In this document: piece after piece, positions 60,071-64,000 of the stretch
Layout of the letters: every line of letters starts with the position of its first letter
How positions within the stretch are numbered: position 1 is the stretch's first letter
DNA from: Quercus robur
Lineage: Eukaryota; Streptophyta; Magnoliopsida; Fagales; Fagaceae
DNA: 64,000 nt
Reading direction: 5' to 3'
Assembly: GCF_932294415.1 (NCBI RefSeq)
Contig: NC_065535.1
Location: 95,992,862 to 96,056,861 of the forward strand
Notes under the pieces: generated by a model
The model's database searches: none
Told to the model about the DNA's origin: nothing
Seen by the model: only the letters and a program-made list of their open reading frames with translations
Program-made: the position numbers and the translations under genes

Positions 60071-60222
60071 CCACATTTTTTTAAAAAATATTTTTTTTGG
60101 ATACCAGGTACAAAACAGAAGACAAAAAACTGTCTCCAACGAAAAATAGCCTCCAAAAGAGAAACAAAGAAGCACACTTTATTGCTTTTGGCACCATGAT
60201 GGTCGAAATCACATTTGTTTTT
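60071..60222. mobile_element. 152-bp insertion with a 10-bp target duplication
   Basis: ATGCACTTGG is repeated exactly on both sides (60061-60070 and 60223-60232). The corresponding flank of copy 2 at about 50260 reads ATGCACTTGACTCCTTAGCT without an insert. The insert has no TIRs and is T-rich at its ends, which suits a short retroposon or filler DNA. Family not identified. Confidence 0.7.
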
Positions 60223-60448
60223 ATGCACTTGGCTCCTTAGCTTCTAACAACAGTGACCTTTTATCATAGTTTGCAGTAGATTAAAGGAACGACTAGCATT
60301 ATTTTGACTACAAAGAGTGCACTGATTGTAAAGACAAAGTTAAGACAGTACCTTGTGCCCATCAATATGAACTTGAAGAAGTCTCAATCTCTTGAGAAAC
60401 AATCGCTACCATTGGATTTTCTGAAAGGCGTTGGAAATATAGAGGAAT

Positions 60449-62759
60449 TTAAGGCAAGTCCACTTGCATCACTCCTTCAAGAATTTGAACTGCTTGGCCC
60501 ATAGTTGGTCTATCCCTTGGATCATCTTGAATGCACCAACAAGCAACTTTACAGGCTCTAGTTAGCTCTTCCATGATGGCATTTCCCTCTAATTTGTGAT
60601 CTAGTAGTGTCAGAAGGTCTTCCCCTTTGTTTATCGCAATTGCAACACGAGATGGAAAGTAGATACGTATCTCTTCATCATCACCATCTAGCATGTCCAT
60701 ATTTCTCCTACCAGATACTATCTCGAAAAGAAGCTTCCCATAACTGAAAACATCAACTTTTGGAGTAACAGCTTCACCTGAAATCCATTCTGGTGCTAGA
60801 TAGCCCCTAGTTCCCCTTATGGTGGTCAACACACGACTGAAGTCCCGTCCAATTATTTTTGCAAGACCAAAATCAGCCACTTTTGGATTATATTCAGCAT
60901 CCAACAATATGTTCTCAGGTTTGATGTCAAAATGCATGATACAATCTCTGCAGTTACCATGAAGGTAAGCCAACCCTTTAGCAATCCCAATCGCAATTTG
61001 ATATCTTGTCTTCCAATCCAAAATCTTTGAAGTGTTTTGGAACAAATGGGATTCTAGAGAACCTTTTGGCATGTAATCATAGACAAGAAATCTTTTTGAA
61101 GCTTCTACACAAAAACCACGAAGGCGAAGAAGATTAACATGCTGGATTGCTCCAAGTGTGCTAACTTCTGCACGGAATTGCTTCTCACCTTGATCTAGAC
61201 TTCTTATTTTCTTCACTGCGATAGTTGTTGAATTTGGTAATGTCCCTTTGAAAACAGAACCAAAACCACCCTCCCCAAGTTTTTGGGAGAACTTTCTTGT
61301 TGCTCTTTGTAAATCTCGATACTTGAACAAAATCAAAGAAATATGTACTTCTTCCAGTACAACAGTGGATTGTCTGCTCCGAATAATTGCCAATCCAATG
61401 GAAATGAGAAGAATGAGTACATCGAGAATTCCAACAATCCAAGCTGCTTTTTTCAACATATTGGTTTTACTTCCCACTAGCTCAGATGCTGAAATGCGAA
61501 TATGAAAATCTCCACCTAACTCATTACCAGAAGAAGGTTGTAGATATATAGGTGTTCCTTTGAAAATTGAACACCCATTATTATAAGAGTAAGCAACACA
61601 ATGACAGCTACTTAAACAGTTTAATTTGCATTCTTCAACATTTTTTACTGCTGGAAGATGTGATATTTCTGGAAAGAGCACGTTGTGCATTGTGAGGAAC
61701 TTGTCATCTGAGCATTGTAGAGGAGTTATTCTCTCACACCCTCCTTCATAGTCATATAAGTCCCAATTTCTTGAATATCTTGGTCTAAAACCTTTCGGGC
61801 AATTACAAAGAGATCCATTCTGTTGATTGCAGATGCCATACTCCCCGCAGAAACCCGCAATCTCACAACGTTGCTGAGGTGCCTTCCAAACCAAATTCCA
61901 TCGGTGTAAATCCTCATCCCATACATAGAGAATTAGCTCCCCGATGCTATTCAAAACAAATCTTGCGAATGTGTAAGGAGAAACAACATAATATATAAAA
62001 TAGCTTTCATTCATATTGGAAACATGTGATGTATATATGTATTGCTTGGTCAATTCCTTCCAAGACAGATTCCCTCCATATTTATAACTATCAGTTATCA
62101 TTTCATTGGGACTCCAATAACATAGTACCAAGTGACCCGTTCCATTTTGTTCTAATTCTAAATCTGCAGAGAACCACCGACTAGGTGACAGTAACATATT
62201 AGTTTCTGTACTAATCGTATTGAAACCAAACCACAGCTTGGCCCCTGGCAGCCACGTATCAGTTGCTTCCTCAAAAGTCTGCCACAGTACAATATCATCT
62301 AATTTATTTCTTAGGATAAAATTTCCGTTGTCAAGAAGCACCCCTACCAAAATGCATGGTAGAATTAGAATAAGACACAAGATAATCACCTCCAACTCCT
62401 TTTTGTGTTACCCGTAGTCCATCTTTATAAAGTTCTAGTGCCATAGAGGCTGGGTCCGAGTCTGAGTATATTATATTTTTTTCCCAAACCACTGTAAACT
62501 CTGCTATCATTTTATACCATATGCCTAGTTTATAGTGAAGAGCCTTACCCGGTTTGAAGAAACCCATTTCAAAAATTCCACTGTTGGAAGTAAGGGTCTG
62601 GTTCCATGCAAGAAATTGGCCTAGGTAAATTGTATCAGATGCAGTGGCGAGATGGGCTTTGAGTACTGACATGATGAGGAGGAGTATAGCAAAATGAGAC
62701 CATGACACCTTGCTTGTGGTGGCACAGATTTCCTGCTTTTGGCTTCTTCTTTGCGCCAT
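60449..62759 (-). pseudogene. G-type lectin S-receptor-like kinase, copy 4, nearly intact
   Basis: An intronless At2g19130-like receptor kinase in two overlapping frames: 62759-62331 (142 residues) and 62395-60449 (648 residues). Signal peptide in the first 42 residues, B-lectin (FLAWNQTLTSNSGIFEMGFF), then after a frame change S-locus/EGF (CEIAGFCGEYGICNQ, CNCPKGFRP), PAN (CKLNCLSSCHCVAYSYNNGC), membrane span (AAWIVGILDVLILLISIGLA) and a complete kinase domain: LGEGGFGSVFKG, IAVKKI, HFDIKPENILL, DFGLAK, GTRGYLAPEW. The HFD in place of HRD makes it a non-RD kinase, usual for this subfamily. Two lesions: one base appears missing in the G-run near 62338 and a TAA stop at 60449 removes about 33 C-terminal residues present in copy 2. 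If the indel were an assembly error the gene might be functional. Confidence 0.88.
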
Positions 62760-64000
62760 ATTGCTATTGCAGATCTTTTTTTCTTTTTTGGTAGAAAGAT
62801 TTGATTAAGTACCGGTTACAAAAGTTGGTCTCTAGAAGTACCTCCTCTTTTTTTTTTTTTTTTTTTCAAAAGATCCTATATATAGGAATTAGTTACAAAA
62901 GGAGGACCGTTGAAATATTAAATTTTCAACAACAAAAAAATGGTTACTTAAAAAAAAAAAAAAGTCCAAGCAAGATTTATCAAAGAATATAAACTTTGGA
63001 CAAGTTCATGGAAAAAAAAAAATGCCCTCCAAAATTAAAAAAGTTAATTAAAAAAAAAAAGAAATAGTGCCAAAAAAAAAAATATAAGGATGATATAAAA
63101 AAAAAAAAAAGAGGAAAAAATAATATTAAATAAATCCCACACTCACATACATCACGTGACAAAGGAGGTGGGGTTGTTTATGGCAGCCTAAACTTACTGC
63201 CATAGTGTCATATCTTTATAAATACACTAGGCTCATTACACGCGTTTTGCACGTGCTTCTTTTATGGGTGTCCTCATCTTTGCATGCACTTTTATCAAAT
63301 AGGTGTCCTCCCCTTGTGGGTGTTTTTCCATCTTTATCTAAGCTCATCATGTTGTTAAAATTTATGGATAAATATTATATTAACACTTATAAATCTTAAG
63401 TAGTAGATTGTTATTGACGGTTACTGGTAGACAAAAAAGTAATTTAAGTATTGGGATCATATTACATGCAATAAAACTAATCACCTAGGTTAGGATTTTG
63501 TTTGTGAAAATATTGTGGAAGTAACGATCTCAAATTTTTGTACATAAACAATGTGGTTTACCTCTTAAGTTTAATAATAATTTTTTGATAAACCCTCTTA
63601 AGTTTAATAATTGGGTTAGGTAACTTTACCTAAATGAAATTTCATCCAGCCAATAGGAATTCATGCAATGAGCCATCACACCAATAAGGGAGTGTCACCC
63701 CACACATTATTTTATCTGTTATGATCTTTTTTGCTGTATCTTTATGAGAAATACTATTTAGAAAAAAAATATTTGACAACATTTTTTATAATAACTGAAT
63801 TGTGAAATTTATATTGGTTCTTATCTGAACTTGCTATTGGTATTACTTTTTTATTTACTACTAAAATTTTGCCAAGTCTTACCCCATTCAAATGGGAAGA
63901 AAGCTTCAAAATATTACGATTGTGGTTTGTGACTGAGTATCTTGGATTGCCCATGCTAATATGAAAACTTGACTTTGGTCTCTCTCTTTCTTTTCTTTTT
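62760..64000. other. Upstream flank of copy 4 and AT-rich sequence, no gene
   Basis: Contains several A/T homopolymers (62850-62867, 62949-62963, 63049-63060 and others) and no recognisable ORF. Presumed promoter of copy 4 just right of 62760. Confidence 0.5.

Overview
The window is nuclear DNA of a flowering plant, almost certainly a eudicot. The evidence is intron-containing genes with plant-only families (a DUF579 glucuronoxylan methyltransferase, an MGC-type CDK-like kinase, G-type lectin receptor kinases), Ty1/copia and Ty3/gypsy elements, MITEs, tRNA-derived SINEs and an AT-rich background. A woody eudicot is plausible, but nothing here fixes the genus. No bacterial, CRISPR, rRNA or true tRNA features were seen.

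Left part (1-24 kb) is the genic half. After 2.6 kb of decayed sequence with LINE relics comes an intronless GXM-type xylan methyltransferase (2877-3749, minus). Next is an eight-exon, 731-residue CDK-like protein kinase (5746-12814, minus); one of its introns carries a Stowaway-type MITE and a SINE with clear target duplications. A 5 kb intergenic stretch holds a 588-bp hAT-type MITE with a perfect 8-bp target duplication. A seven-transmembrane plant membrane protein follows (21877-23055, plus), with a CT-rich leader, a probable long 5'UTR intron and an overlapping upstream ORF.

Middle (24.2-39.8 kb) is a retrotransposon-derived tandem array of about 11.3 kb. Its roughly 700-bp units consist of the 3' end of a Ty3/gypsy polyprotein (chromodomain-like tail), the polypurine tract and a truncated LTR, all in minus orientation. 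There are 16 unit junctions and one internal, recent 1.43-kb dimer duplication. The array is abruptly joined to a 5'-truncated Ty1/copia element whose reading frame is intact for 4 kb except for seven stop codons, every one of which can be explained as Gln to stop by C-to-T. That element's 3' LTR abuts a lectin receptor kinase gene it has cut.

Right part (39.8-64 kb) is a decayed, minus-strand cluster of four G-type lectin S-receptor-like kinase copies (39770-40598, 50395-52782, 55737-56204, 60449-62759). None is fully intact; the last is nearly so. Their flanks are duplicated too, and the duplicated copies serve as empty-site controls for inserted elements. Those elements include a solo LTR and a very young copia element (45652-50075; two 139-bp LTRs differing at one base, perfect GAATT target duplication). 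The copia element has lost gag but kept nearly all of pol, and its leader carries 12 W-box cores in 105 bp. Relics of a papain-like protease and of a quinone oxidoreductase lie between the kinase copies.

There is no evidence of a novel multi-gene biochemical system. The most original material is structural: the gypsy-tail satellite array, the nonsense-only decay of the first copia element, and the gag-less young copia element with its W-box-rich leader.
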